Of a DNA stretch of 30,788 bases, positions 1 through 7,469 are shown piece after piece. The stretch's first letter is position 1. Each line of letters starts with the position of its first letter. The stretch covers positions 1 through 30,788 of the forward strand of contig CAYUVF010000056.1 in the NCBI GenBank assembly GCA_964448045.1, written 5' to 3'. The DNA comes from CAYUVF01 sp964448045. Its GTDB lineage: Bacteria > Bacteroidota > Rhodothermia > Rhodothermales > Salinibacteraceae. The notes below the pieces were generated by a model. That model did not search any database and was not told the DNA's origin. It saw only the letters and a list, made by a program, of their open reading frames with translations. Position numbers and translations under genes: made by a program.

Positions 1-13
1 CATAACCTTTAGA

Positions 14-34
14 TATATCAACCCAGTTCATATA
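14..34. repeat. Imperfect palindrome upstream of the integrase (copy 1)
   Basis: TATATCAAC, a 3-base loop, then GTTCATATA: 9-bp arms with one mismatch. It shares the pattern TATRTCAAC-N3-GTTSATATAGG with a longer palindrome at 94-124. Two related palindromes within 110 bases in front of an integrase gene suggest a recombinase or regulator binding site. This reading is inferred; no consensus GTTRRRY core is present. Confidence 0.5.
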
Positions 35-93
35 GGGCACAGGACCAGGCGCATCCATCCCGCTGAGAATCAAGGGCGTAGGTCAAGAAGTGG

Positions 94-124
94 CGTCCTA
101 TGTCAACTCGGTTGATATAGGACG
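94..124. repeat. Near-perfect palindrome upstream of the integrase (copy 2)
   Basis: CGTCCTATGTCAAC and GTTGATATAGGACG form 14-bp arms with one mismatch around a TCG loop. The centre is 88 bases before the integrase start. It could be an operator for autoregulation, a recombinase arm or attI-related site, or a terminator-like hairpin without a T-run. The inner part matches the shorter palindrome at 14-34. Confidence 0.6.
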
Positions 125-138
125 TTATGGACGTTATG
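121..138. repeat. 9-bp tandem direct repeat
   Basis: GACGTTATG occurs twice in tandem. The first copy overlaps the right arm of the palindrome at 94-124. The pair lies 59 to 76 bases before the integrase start, where attI direct repeats or promoter elements would be expected in an integron. No function is assigned. Confidence 0.5.
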
Positions 139-196
139 GATGCCGGGGCTCGGTGTCCTTTATAAAATGGATACGGATATATCATAATCAATCGTC

Positions 197-1174
197 GTGA
201 CAAAGTCATCTCCTCGTTCGCCCAAACTACTCGACCGGGTCCGTTCGGCCTGCCAGCGGCGGCGTTACAGCTACCACACGGAGAAAGCCTATTGCCGGTG
301 GATCAAGCGCTTCGTGCGGTTTCATGGAACGGTGCATCCGCGCAGACTGGGTGCTGGGCACGTCCGCCTGTTTCTCGACCACCTCGCAACCGAGCGCGAG
401 GTGGCAGCCTCGACGCAAAATCAGGCGCTCAATGCTCTGATTTTTCTCTACAAAAATGTACTCGATATAGACCTCGGCTCTATCGGGGATTTCCAGCGAG
501 CGCAGCGGTCGCGCCGGCTGCCGGTGGTCCTCACGCGCGAAGAAGTGCGGGCCGTCCTCGGGCAAATGAAGGGACCGAATCGGTTGGTGGCGCTGCTCCT
601 GTACGGGGCCGGCCTGCGCCTCACCGAGGCCCTCCGGCTGCGCGTTAAAGATGTGGATGCCGCATACGGGCAGATTCTCGTTCGCGACGGCAAAGGCCAA
701 AAAGACCGGCGCACGGTGTTCCCTAAGCGGGCGGAAGAGCCGCTCCAGCGACACCTCCGGAAGGTAAAGGTGCTCCACGAGGAAGACTGTGCGGCTGGAT
801 ATGGGGCCGTCTATCTCCCCGATGCGCTCGCCCGCAAATATCCCAGTGCGGCTACGGACTGGAAATGGCAGTACGTCTTTCCCGCGCGGAGTCGATCCAT
901 CGATCCGCGGAGTGGCATCGAGCGGCGCCACCACCGGTCCGACTCCGCCGTGCAGCGTGCCGTCAAAAAAGCCGTAGAGGCCGCGCAGGTCAACAAGCGC
1001 GCCTCCTGCCATACCTTCCGCCACTCCTTCGCGACGCATCTCATCGAGGACGGGTATGATATCCGCACGGTGCAGGAACTCCTTGGGCACGACGACCTGC
1101 GCACCACGATGATCTACACGCACGTCCTCAACCGCGGGGGACGCGGCGTGCAGAGTCCGCTGGATGGGGTATAA
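197..1174 (+). CDS. intI: Integron integrase (IntI), tyrosine recombinase
   Basis: A site-specific tyrosine recombinase of the integron type, which inserts and excises gene cassettes by recombining attC sites with attI. The 325 residues match the usual IntI length. An N-terminal SAM-like DNA-binding domain covers about 10-95 and the catalytic domain about 110-320. The catalytic residues are visible: R141, H272 and R275 in the HTFRHSF block, H298 in LLGHDD, and the nucleophile Y307 in MIYTHV. The IntI-specific insert that separates this family from XerC/XerD is present at about 208-230 (LPDALARKYP followed by WKWQYVFP), as is the NRGGRGVQSPLD tail. The start is GTG; an in-frame stop at 185-187 bars extension and no ATG lies nearby. 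No Shine-Dalgarno sequence is evident. It converges with the gene at 1199. No frameshift or missing motif is seen, so it is probably functional. Confidence 0.95.
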   Translation: MTKSSPRSPKLLDRVRSACQRRRYSYHTEKAYCRWIKRFVRFHGTVHPRRLGAGHVRLFLDHLATEREVAASTQNQALNALIFLYKNVLDIDLGSIGDFQRAQRSRRLPVVLTREEVRAVLGQMKGPNRLVALLLYGAGLRLTEALRLRVKDVDAAYGQILVRDGKGQKDRRTVFPKRAEEPLQRHLRKVKVLHEEDCAAGYGAVYLPDALARKYPSAATDWKWQYVFPARSRSIDPRSGIERRHHRSDSAVQRAVKKAVEAAQVNKRASCHTFRHSFATHLIEDGYDIRTVQELLGHDDLRTTMIYTHVLNRGGRGVQSPLDGV

Positions 1175-1198
1175 TGCAGGTCGGCGCTCCGGAGGAGC

Positions 1199-2875
1199 TT
1201 ACCCAAACAGCTCCTCCATCTCGGCATCGGCCGATTCGAGATCTTGCGGGACGGCAGAGGCGCCGGCGCCCTCGCGCAGCGCGTCGTAAAAGTCGGGTCC
1301 GTAGGTGCGGGTCTTGACGACGATGGGCATGGGCACGGCGTGGCCCAGGAGGAGGGCCTGCTGCTTGGCGTCCAGCGAAGCCAAAATTGAGCGGAGGGAG
1401 GAGGCGTCGCTCGTGCCCACGAGCGCGGCGCCGGTGTCCTTGTCGTCGTTCAGCTTGGCGATCATCTTTGTGCCGATCTGGCTGAGCACCTCGTCGTCGA
1501 TCGCGCTCGGCCGCTGATCCACTACGAGCAGGCTCACAAAGAACTTCCGCATCTCCCGCGCAATCTTGCCGAAGGGCGTCTCGTGCGCGATGCTCGGCGT
1601 CAGGAATTTGTGCGCCTCCTCGATGGTGATGATGAGCGGATGCGGCTTGTTGGCCTCGCCCTTCGACTGCCGGTACTGATTCGTTTTCTCCTCGTACTTT
1701 TTGCGGATGCGCCGCGTGATCGCGTTCGCCACGAGCATGTACACGGGCAAATCGTCGTAGCGCCCGAACTCGAAGATGACGGATTTGCCGCCGTCGAGCG
1801 ATTCGATGAGGTCGTCGAGCACGTCGTGGCCCTGCTGCGACGATTTCGTGGTGAAGAAGTCGTATCGCTCGAAGCGCGACAGCTTGCGATGCAGCGCCTC
1901 GATGGAGCTGGGGTGCGCGTTGCACGTCTCGGCCAGCTCGTTCAGCGCCTCGCCCTCGGCCTGCAGGAGCCGCCGCAGCCAGTCCGATCCGAATTTCTTC
2001 TGAAGCAGAAAGCTGCTTTCGGCGGCGGTTTCATTGAGATTGAGTGTATCACGCAGCGGGAGGATGTCCTGCGGCTGGATCTGGTCGGCGTGGAGGTGCA
2101 CGTCGAAGTCGGGCGTGTAGCCGCGCTCGCGCGCCGATTTCGGGTCGATCGAGAAGATGTTGACCTTGCTCGGGAAGAGGTCGCGTAGGCCCTTGACGTG
2201 CGTGCCGTCCTCGGCGTGGTCGCCGTAGCCGTACTCCGAGTGCATGTCGAACACGAGGTTCACGGCCCGATCCGTCTTGATCGTCCCGCAGAGGAGCAGC
2301 CGCGTCAGGAACGTCTTGCCCGTGCCCGTCTTGCCGAAGACGGCGTTCGAGCGCTCGACGAACTTTTTGAGGTTCACGCACACCGGACTCTCCTCCATCC
2401 CGATGGGATGGCCGATGTGGAAGTAGGTGCGCCCGCCTTCGTTGGCTTCGTGGCCGAAGACGCGGGCGACGTCCTCGGCGGTGGCCTGCGCGACGGGGGA
2501 GAAGTGGGCCGGCACGGTCTTGACCGAGCGCGGCTCGTCGTCGGAGAGGTCGTGATGCTCGGCATTGGGCAGCATCAGCATCGGCTTGAGCGAGACGGTG
2601 GCGTACGTGCTGGAGCCCTGCATCACCTTGCGCAGCAGCTCATCGGAGGGCGCGGGCGGGTTGAGTAAGATCTGTTCGTTGGCGGCCTCGATCTGCACGT
2701 CCGTGATCATCGAGAAGAAGTCGTACTGCTCGCCCTGGATGACGACGAACGTGCCGGCGATGACGTCCTCGATGGATTCGCCCGCGTCGAGCTTCATCTC
2801 GACGCCGTCGTTGAGCGATCCGTGCGTGATGACGCCGAGCTTGTCGGGACGGTCGTTGGGGTTGACATCAAACAT
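1199..2875 (-). CDS. HerA/DUF87-family ATPase
   Basis: A P-loop ATPase of the HerA/FtsK superfamily; HerA proteins are hexameric DNA-translocating motors, often linked to DNA end processing or defence. The 558 residues begin with a beta-rich region (about 1-110) that fits a HAS-barrel. The Walker A motif GKTGTGKT is at 181-188, Walker B IITIEEAH at about 415-422, and the family's sensor region DQRPS at 453-457 precedes VLSQIGTKMIAKLND. A middle insertion (about 235-345) is mostly helical. The C-terminus is acidic. No NurA nuclease gene is adjacent. It lies 26 bases downstream of a small membrane protein gene on the same strand, which suggests cotranscription and perhaps membrane attachment (inference). 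The physiological role is unknown. Confidence 0.85.
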   Translation of the reverse strand: MFDVNPNDRPDKLGVITHGSLNDGVEMKLDAGESIEDVIAGTFVVIQGEQYDFFSMITDVQIEAANEQILLNPPAPSDELLRKVMQGSSTYATVSLKPMLMLPNAEHHDLSDDEPRSVKTVPAHFSPVAQATAEDVARVFGHEANEGGRTYFHIGHPIGMEESPVCVNLKKFVERSNAVFGKTGTGKTFLTRLLLCGTIKTDRAVNLVFDMHSEYGYGDHAEDGTHVKGLRDLFPSKVNIFSIDPKSARERGYTPDFDVHLHADQIQPQDILPLRDTLNLNETAAESSFLLQKKFGSDWLRRLLQAEGEALNELAETCNAHPSSIEALHRKLSRFERYDFFTTKSSQQGHDVLDDLIESLDGGKSVIFEFGRYDDLPVYMLVANAITRRIRKKYEEKTNQYRQSKGEANKPHPLIITIEEAHKFLTPSIAHETPFGKIAREMRKFFVSLLVVDQRPSAIDDEVLSQIGTKMIAKLNDDKDTGAALVGTSDASSLRSILASLDAKQQALLLGHAVPMPIVVKTRTYGPDFYDALREGAGASAVPQDLESADAEMEELFG

Positions 2876-2901
2876 AGACGGGAACGGAGGGCGTCAGATG
2901 G

Positions 2902-3141
2902 TTAGCGCGAGGGGGCGTCGGAGGAAGGCCGGGGACCGGAGAGTTTTTCGACGGCTTTTTCGGTGAGCAGCCCGGCGAGGACGACGATGATGATCTCGGC
3001 GATGAGGCCGAAGAGCCACCGGCGGACGAGGTATTTCACCGCGCGCGGCAGCAGCTTGATCAGCGCTGTGATGCCGAGAATGCCGAGCACCCAGCGCAGG
3101 ATCGTAGTGCCGAGGTTGGATTGGTTCGAGGACGACTCCAT
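2902..3141 (-). CDS. Small membrane protein upstream of the HerA-like ATPase
   Basis: A 79-residue protein of no family I recognise. Two hydrophobic segments, about 13-32 (ILRWVLGILGITALIKLL) and 43-60 (LFGLIAEIIIVVLAGLL), are separated by a basic stretch RAVKYLVRR, and a polar tail follows. The reading frame is open further upstream, but the ATG at 3141 (MESSSNQSN) is preferred because it puts a short polar leader before the first hydrophobic helix, and the upstream extension has no membrane-protein character. The 26-base gap to the ATPase gene and the shared strand suggest a two-gene unit. The pairing could localise the ATPase at the membrane, which is an inference only. Confidence 0.6.
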   Translation of the reverse strand: MESSSNQSNLGTTILRWVLGILGITALIKLLPRAVKYLVRRWLFGLIAEIIIVVLAGLLTEKAVEKLSGPRPSSDAPSR

Positions 3142-3234
3142 GGGCGGCGAGGGATAAGCGTGATACGAAAGCGCGTCGCCGGGCAATATACGAAACGCAC
3201 AGGCGGGAGTGAAAGGGCGTGCATGTGGGTGAAC

Positions 3235-3278
3235 GGGCGTCTGAGCGAAAGGGTGAAGCTTTTCACGCTCAAACGCCC
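3235..3278. other. Long imperfect hairpin between rlmN and the small membrane gene
   Basis: GGGCGT (3235-3240) pairs with ACGCCC (3273-3278), and inside it AGC/GCT and GTGAA/TTCAC form a further stem near 3254-3268. Just upstream, GTGAAAGGGCGT and GTGAACGGGCGT occur as near-direct repeats. It sits 16 bases past the rlmN stop, so it may end that transcript, but no T-run follows on the minus strand. Confidence 0.4.
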
Positions 3279-3294
3279 TGGCGCCCAACCGCCA

Positions 3295-4404
3295 TCACTC
3301 CTCATTCACGGCGAGCTGCCCGCAGGCGGCGTCGATATCCTGCCCGCGGCTGCGGCGAACGGTGACGGTGACGCCCTCTTCGACGAGCGTCTGAATGAAG
3401 CGATCAAGCCGGTCGTTTGGCGTCCGCTCGAACCCGCCGATGCCCTCGACCGGATTGTACATGATAAGGTTGACTTTGCTCGGCGCCCAGCGGGTGATTT
3501 CGGCGAGGCGGCGGGCATCGTCTTCCGAGTCGTTCAGCCCCTTGAACATGCAGTACTCGTAGGTCACCTGGCGGCCCGTTTTATCCGCGTAGTACTGGAT
3601 GGCCTCCTTCAGTGCGGGCAGGCTCGTCTTTTCGCTCTCGTTGACGGGCATGATCTGGCTGCGCTTTTCGTTCGTCGGCGCGTGCAGCGACACCGCCAGA
3701 TTGAAACGCGCCTGATCGTCCGCCAGATCGCGGATGCGCCGCGCCAGCCCCACCGTGGATACCGTGATGCGCCGCGGCGAGAGGCCGAACGTCTTTTCGT
3801 GCGTGATGATGTCGACGCTTGTGAGCACGTTGTCGTAGTTGAGCAGCGGCTCGCCCATGCCCATGTAGACGATGTTCGTGATGGAGCGGTCGAAGTGCTC
3901 CTCCGCCAACTCGTTCATCACGTGCACCTGATCGACGATGTGCCCCGCCGCCAGGTTTTCCTTGAATCCCATCAGACCGGTGGCGCAGAAGTGGCAGCCC
4001 ATCGCGCAGCCGACCTCACTGGAGACGCAGACGGTCAGCCGCCGGGCGTCGCCGCGCTCGTCGATGTCGGGGATCAGCACGGCTTCGATCTCGCGGCCCG
4101 AGGGCAGTGTAAACAGCCCCTTGATCGTGCCATCGGCCGACTGCTGGGTCTGCTTTGTTTCGATGTGCGAGATGGTAGCGTGCTCGTCCAGCGCGCGCCG
4201 CAACGCCTTCGACAGATTCGTCATCGTGCCGAAGTCGGTGACGCCCTTGCCGTAGATCCAGTTGAAGAGCTGCTGGCCCCGATAGCTCGGCTGACCGATG
4301 GTTTCGGCGAAGGCTTCCAGGTCGGCGAGCCCCATCGTCTTCAGGTCGATGCGGTCGTCGTCCGTTCGGGCGTCGCGGGGTATGTCGGTTGTTTTTAGTT
4401 CCAT
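3295..4404 (-). CDS. rlmN: Dual-specificity rRNA/tRNA adenine-C2 methyltransferase RlmN
   Basis: A radical-SAM enzyme that methylates C2 of A2503 in 23S rRNA, and of A37 in some tRNAs, in the cytoplasm. The 369 residues match family length. The iron-sulfur cluster motif CxxxCxxC is at C133, C137 and C140 (GCAMGCHFC). C126 in LTVCVSSEVGC and C361 in DIDAACGQL correspond to the two further cysteines used in catalysis. The SAM-binding MGMGEPLLN block is at 181-189. The N-terminal helical domain carries YRGQQLFNWIY at 41-51, also typical. All key residues are present. Its neighbours are not functionally related, which is common for rlmN. The ATG start is well placed for the N-terminal domain. Confidence 0.97.
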   Translation of the reverse strand: MELKTTDIPRDARTDDDRIDLKTMGLADLEAFAETIGQPSYRGQQLFNWIYGKGVTDFGTMTNLSKALRRALDEHATISHIETKQTQQSADGTIKGLFTLPSGREIEAVLIPDIDERGDARRLTVCVSSEVGCAMGCHFCATGLMGFKENLAAGHIVDQVHVMNELAEEHFDRSITNIVYMGMGEPLLNYDNVLTSVDIITHEKTFGLSPRRITVSTVGLARRIRDLADDQARFNLAVSLHAPTNEKRSQIMPVNESEKTSLPALKEAIQYYADKTGRQVTYEYCMFKGLNDSEDDARRLAEITRWAPSKVNLIMYNPVEGIGGFERTPNDRLDRFIQTLVEEGVTVTVRRSRGQDIDAACGQLAVNEE

Positions 4405-4514
4405 ATCGTATCAACAACGCTTGCAGCGGGACGCGCGTTTCGGGGGAATGGGTCATGGGCTCGCCTTCGGCTCGCGTCATATCCTCACTTCGTTCGGGGC
4501 ATGGGGCATTCATT

Positions 4515-4574
4515 AGTCACTGGAGACGATTTGCAATCCGATGACCATTGACCAGTGCCCAATACCCAGTGACT
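4515..4574. repeat. Inverted-repeat element between rlmN and the ABC permease
   Basis: AGTCACTGG (4515-4523) and CCAGTGACT (4566-4574) are perfect 9-bp inverted repeats around 42 bases. A further partial copy, CCAGTG, lies at 4552-4557. The 214-base gap 4405-4618 holds no credible gene. It has a repetitive texture, including the near direct repeat GGCTCGCCTTC / GGCTCGCG near 4458-4477. It looks like a dispersed intergenic element rather than a simple terminator. Confidence 0.4.
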
Positions 4575-4618
4575 GCTGACGTGAGCGCAGCGAACCCGTG
4601 ACGGCGAGCCGCGCGAGC

Positions 4619-5422
4619 CTATTTCCCGAACAGCGGCTGCCGCACCGTGTACGCGGCGACGCCGATCATCAGGGCGGCGAAAGCGGCGGTGACGAGCAGG
4701 CAGAGTCCGGGCGTGGCCAGTGCGGCCGGGGCGTCCTGCAATCCGTAGAGGCCGTGGCGGATGCCGCTCACTCCGTACGAGACCGGGTTGATCCACATCA
4801 GCCAGCGGAGGAGGGGCGAGGCGCCTTCGAGCGGGAAGAGCGCGCCGGAGAGGAACCAGAGGGGGAGGAGGAAGAGGTTCATGATAGCGTGGAAGCCGCG
4901 CGTCGAATCCATCCGCCAGGCGATCGAGAAGCCCAGCGCGGTAAAGGCAAGGCCCGTCAGGAAGCAGATAGTGACGACGAAGGCGAGTCCGGCAAGGTCG
5001 ACTGGCAGGCCTACGGCCGGGACGGCGAAGAGGAAGAGGATTGCCTGCACGGTGGCGAGCAGCGTCCCGCCCAGGGCATTCCCCAGGACGAGGGCTGAGC
5101 GCGGCGTAGGCGCGACCAGCGTGGCCTGCAGGAAGCCCGACTGCCGCTCTTCCACGATCGAGATCGTCGAGAAAATCGCCGTGAACAGCAGCACGAGCGC
5201 GATGATGCCGGGAAAGAGAAACTCGATGTAGCCGACGCTGCCGGTGACGCCGGACGGCATCTGAAACGTTCCCTGAAAGCCGAGGCCCAAGAGCAGCCAG
5301 AAGCCGAGCGGCTGCACGAGCGCCCCGATTACGCGGCTGCGGTCACGGGTGAACTTGATCATCTCGCGCCAGCACAGCGCCGATACCGTGCGCAGCGAAC
5401 CGGCGGAGGATAAATTGGGCAT
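4619..5422 (-). CDS. ABC-2 type transporter permease
   Basis: The membrane subunit of an ABC exporter; the substrate is unknown. The 267 residues match the DrrB/NodJ-like ABC-2 family, with six hydrophobic segments at about 33-52, 69-88, 110-137, 144-167, 176-198 and 238-257. The conserved segment WINPVSYGVSGIRHGLYG near 220-237 is the ABC-2 signature region. The N-terminal amphipathic helix SLRTVSALCWREMIKFTRDRS is also typical. Its ATPase partner is encoded just upstream on the same strand with a 30-base gap. The first four codons (MPNL) fall inside an AT-rich repeat-like segment (5405-5462), so the true start could have been altered by that insertion. Location downstream of ctaB-ctaA hints at a link with haem handling, but nothing in the protein proves it. 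Confidence 0.9.
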   Translation of the reverse strand: MPNLSSAGSLRTVSALCWREMIKFTRDRSRVIGALVQPLGFWLLLGLGFQGTFQMPSGVTGSVGYIEFLFPGIIALVLLFTAIFSTISIVEERQSGFLQATLVAPTPRSALVLGNALGGTLLATVQAILFLFAVPAVGLPVDLAGLAFVVTICFLTGLAFTALGFSIAWRMDSTRGFHAIMNLFLLPLWFLSGALFPLEGASPLLRWLMWINPVSYGVSGIRHGLYGLQDAPAALATPGLCLLVTAAFAALMIGVAAYTVRQPLFGK

Positions 5423-5462
5423 TTCAAATTTGCAATTTTAAATTCGCAATCATCAATCAGCA
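5405..5462. repeat. AT-rich repeat-like segment between the two ABC genes
   Basis: A short AT-rich block in an otherwise GC-rich neighbourhood, built of related words (read on the minus strand: ATTGCTGATTGATGATTGCG, then AATTTAAAATTGCAAATTTG). Similar low-complexity words recur as dispersed intergenic repeats in many bacterial genomes. Here the block supplies the last codons of the ATPase (RIAD and stop) and the first codons of the permease (MPNL). Confidence 0.45.
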
Positions 5463-6394
5463 ATGCGCAGCCCCTCATCGGCGCGGTGTCCGGTGTGCAC
5501 CATAAAGACATCTTCCAGGGTGGGCGCGCGCACGGTCGCACTCTCAATCTGATCCTCGAACGCCGCGTAAATCGACGGAAGCAGTTGCGGGGCGTTGGAG
5601 GGCGCGAGCTGGACCGTCGAGTCGATGACGCGCGCGGTGATGCCGAACTGCGCCTGAATGTGGTCGCGCAGCTGTTGGGCATCGTTCGATTCGAGCCACA
5701 GCGCTTCGGTACCGAGGTCGGCTTTGAGGGCGGCGGGTGTGTCGTCAGCGACGACTTTGCCGCGGTCGAGGATGGCGATAGCATCGCAGCGCTCGGCCTC
5801 CTCCATCAAATGGGTGGCGACGAGTAGCGTGGTTCCGGCGGTGCGCCGGAGCCGCTCGATGGCTTGCCAGAAGGTGCGGCGGGCGGCGGGGTCGAGGCCG
5901 GTCGTGGGCTCATCGAGCAGCAGCAGATCGGGTTGGTGGAGCAGGCCGCGGACGAGGTCGACGCGCCGCCTAAGGCCGCCGGAGAGCGTATCCACGCGGT
6001 CGTCGGCGCGGTCGGCCACGTCGAAGTCGGCCAGCAGCGTAGCGATGCGATCGCGCAGGTCCGCGCCGCGCCAGCCGTAGAGGGCGCCCTGCACGCGCAG
6101 GTTTTCGCGGACGGTCAGATTCTCGTCGAGCGCCGGCGTTTGGAAGACAAATCCGATGCGCTGGCGGACCGTGTCGGGATCTGCCGTGGGATCCGTTCCG
6201 AATACGCGGACGCGCCCGCGGGTAGGCGGCATCAGCGTCGAGAGGAGGCGAAAGAGCGTCGTTTTGCCACTGCCGTTGGGACCGAGCAATCCGAAGAGGC
6301 GGCCGGGCTCGATGCTGAGATCCACGTCCTGTAGCGCCGTGTGGTCGCCATAGCGGTGCGTGACGGTCTCGATGTGGACAGCGGGTGTGGGCAT
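5453..6394 (-). CDS. ABC transporter ATP-binding protein
   Basis: The nucleotide-binding subunit that powers the ABC-2 permease encoded just downstream. With the ATG at 6394 (MPTPAVHIETVTHRYG) it has 313 residues, the usual size for DrrA-like ATPases; an upstream in-frame ATG at 6439 would add 15 residues without homology character. Walker A GPNGSGKT is at 38-45, the Q-loop near Q85, the signature LSGG at 137-140, Walker B LLLLDE at 157-162, the D-loop GLD at 166-168 and the H-loop histidine at 195. The C-terminal 90 residues form the accessory domain typical of DrrA/CcmA-like exporters. The final residues arise from the AT-rich repeat segment at the junction with the permease gene. Confidence 0.95.
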   Translation of the reverse strand: MPTPAVHIETVTHRYGDHTALQDVDLSIEPGRLFGLLGPNGSGKTTLFRLLSTLMPPTRGRVRVFGTDPTADPDTVRQRIGFVFQTPALDENLTVRENLRVQGALYGWRGADLRDRIATLLADFDVADRADDRVDTLSGGLRRRVDLVRGLLHQPDLLLLDEPTTGLDPAARRTFWQAIERLRRTAGTTLLVATHLMEEAERCDAIAILDRGKVVADDTPAALKADLGTEALWLESNDAQQLRDHIQAQFGITARVIDSTVQLAPSNAPQLLPSIYAAFEDQIESATVRAPTLEDVFMVHTGHRADEGLRIAD

Positions 6395-6506
6395 GAACGC
6401 AGGGAAACAGCGCAGCAGAGCCTCGGGACGTACAACCACGGCACCGGTGCATCGTGCCGCCCGATGGGTGACGGACGCGCAACGATTTCCGGCACGGCGG
6501 GGCCGA

Positions 6507-7460
6507 TCAGACGATCCAGTCGATGAAGATCAGCGCGACGAGGGCAGGAATGTAGATGATGGATGCTTTGAGCACACGGCGGGCCTGCTGGCCGGTGCGC
6601 TCTTTATTGAACGCGACCGTGGTCCATAGAAACCATCCGCCGAGGGGCAGCGCGCCGACGGCGTACAGCGCGCCCGAGGCGCCCGTCCACAGCGGGCCGA
6701 TGCTGGCCATTAGCAGCAGCGCCGTGAAACCGATCATCTGGTGCGCGGTCGAGTCGCCATCGGGTTCGACGACCGGCAGCATGGCGTAGTCGCCGCGGGC
6801 GTAGTCCTTGCGGTACATCCAGGCGAGGGCGAGGAAGTGGGGCATCTGCCAGGCGGCGAGGATAGCGAAGATGGCCCATCCGCTCCAGCCGAGGGTGCCG
6901 GTGGCAGCGGCGTATCCGCCGAGGGCGGGCAGCGCGCCCGGAATCGTCCCGATCAGCGTGTTGTACTTGGTGACGCGCTTCAGCGGGGTGTAGACGAAGA
7001 GGTACAGCGCGCACGTGAGCGTGGCGAGCGTCGCCGTCACGGGGTTGACGAGCGGGCAGAGGAGCGCGACGCCGGTGCACACGAGCAGCGCCCCGAAGTT
7101 ACGCGCCGCCACGGGCGAGACGCGCCCGGCCGGGAGCGGCCGCTGCGCCGTGCGTTTCATCTGCGCGTCGAAGGGCTGCTCCATCACGTGGTTGAGCACG
7201 CCCACGCCGCCGGCACACAGCCCCACACCGATGAGCGTCCACGTCAGCGTCCAGCCGTCAAAAGCCACGCCTTCGGGCAGGGCCAATAGGTAGCCCGCCA
7301 GCGCCGAGATGACGACGAGGAACGAGATTTCGGGCTTCGTCAGCTCCCAGTAATCGGCGATCGTCTGCGTCCACGACGATGCCGGAGCGGGAGCATCAGC
7401 CTGGGCCGCGACCGCACGCGAGCGATCCGACGGCGGCATGTTGGGGGAAGCGTGAGCCAT
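6507..7460 (-). CDS. ctaB: Haem O synthase (protohaem IX farnesyltransferase)
   Basis: A membrane UbiA-family prenyltransferase that adds a farnesyl group to protohaem IX to make haem O, the precursor of haem A for cytochrome oxidase. The 317 residues include an Ala/Pro-rich leader of about 30 residues and about eight to nine membrane segments. The first prenyl-diphosphate/Mg motif is at 90-98 (N90, E94, D98) followed by MKRTAQRPLPAGR. E94 replaces the more usual Asp, a conservative change. The YTPLKRVTKYNTLIG block at 157-171 is a family hallmark. Only 9 bases separate it from ctaA upstream, so the two are surely cotranscribed. Also known as cyoE/cox10. Confidence 0.96.
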   Translation of the reverse strand: MAHASPNMPPSDRSRAVAAQADAPAPASSWTQTIADYWELTKPEISFLVVISALAGYLLALPEGVAFDGWTLTWTLIGVGLCAGGVGVLNHVMEQPFDAQMKRTAQRPLPAGRVSPVAARNFGALLVCTGVALLCPLVNPVTATLATLTCALYLFVYTPLKRVTKYNTLIGTIPGALPALGGYAAATGTLGWSGWAIFAILAAWQMPHFLALAWMYRKDYARGDYAMLPVVEPDGDSTAHQMIGFTALLLMASIGPLWTGASGALYAVGALPLGGWFLWTTVAFNKERTGQQARRVLKASIIYIPALVALIFIDWIV

Positions 7461-7469
7461 AGATGCGTC

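Noticed and set aside
1..196. Standard attC or attI core (GTTRRRY / RYYYAAC)
   Set aside because: I checked each GTT and AAC on both strands of this stretch and none fits the consensus, so no att site is annotated.
18..209. 63-codon minus-strand frame before intI
   Set aside because: It spans the palindromes and the intI promoter region and has no recognisable protein features.
227..1123. 298-codon open frame antisense to intI
   Set aside because: Its protein has no domain character; the sense strand encodes a complete integrase, and such frames are common in GC-rich genes.
1184..1200. Small hairpin GCTCC-GGA-GGAGC between intI and the HerA-like gene
   Set aside because: A 5-bp stem with no T-run on either strand is too weak to call a terminator.
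3121..4398. 425-codon open frame antisense to rlmN
   Set aside because: It is a shadow of a confidently identified gene with all catalytic residues on the other strand.
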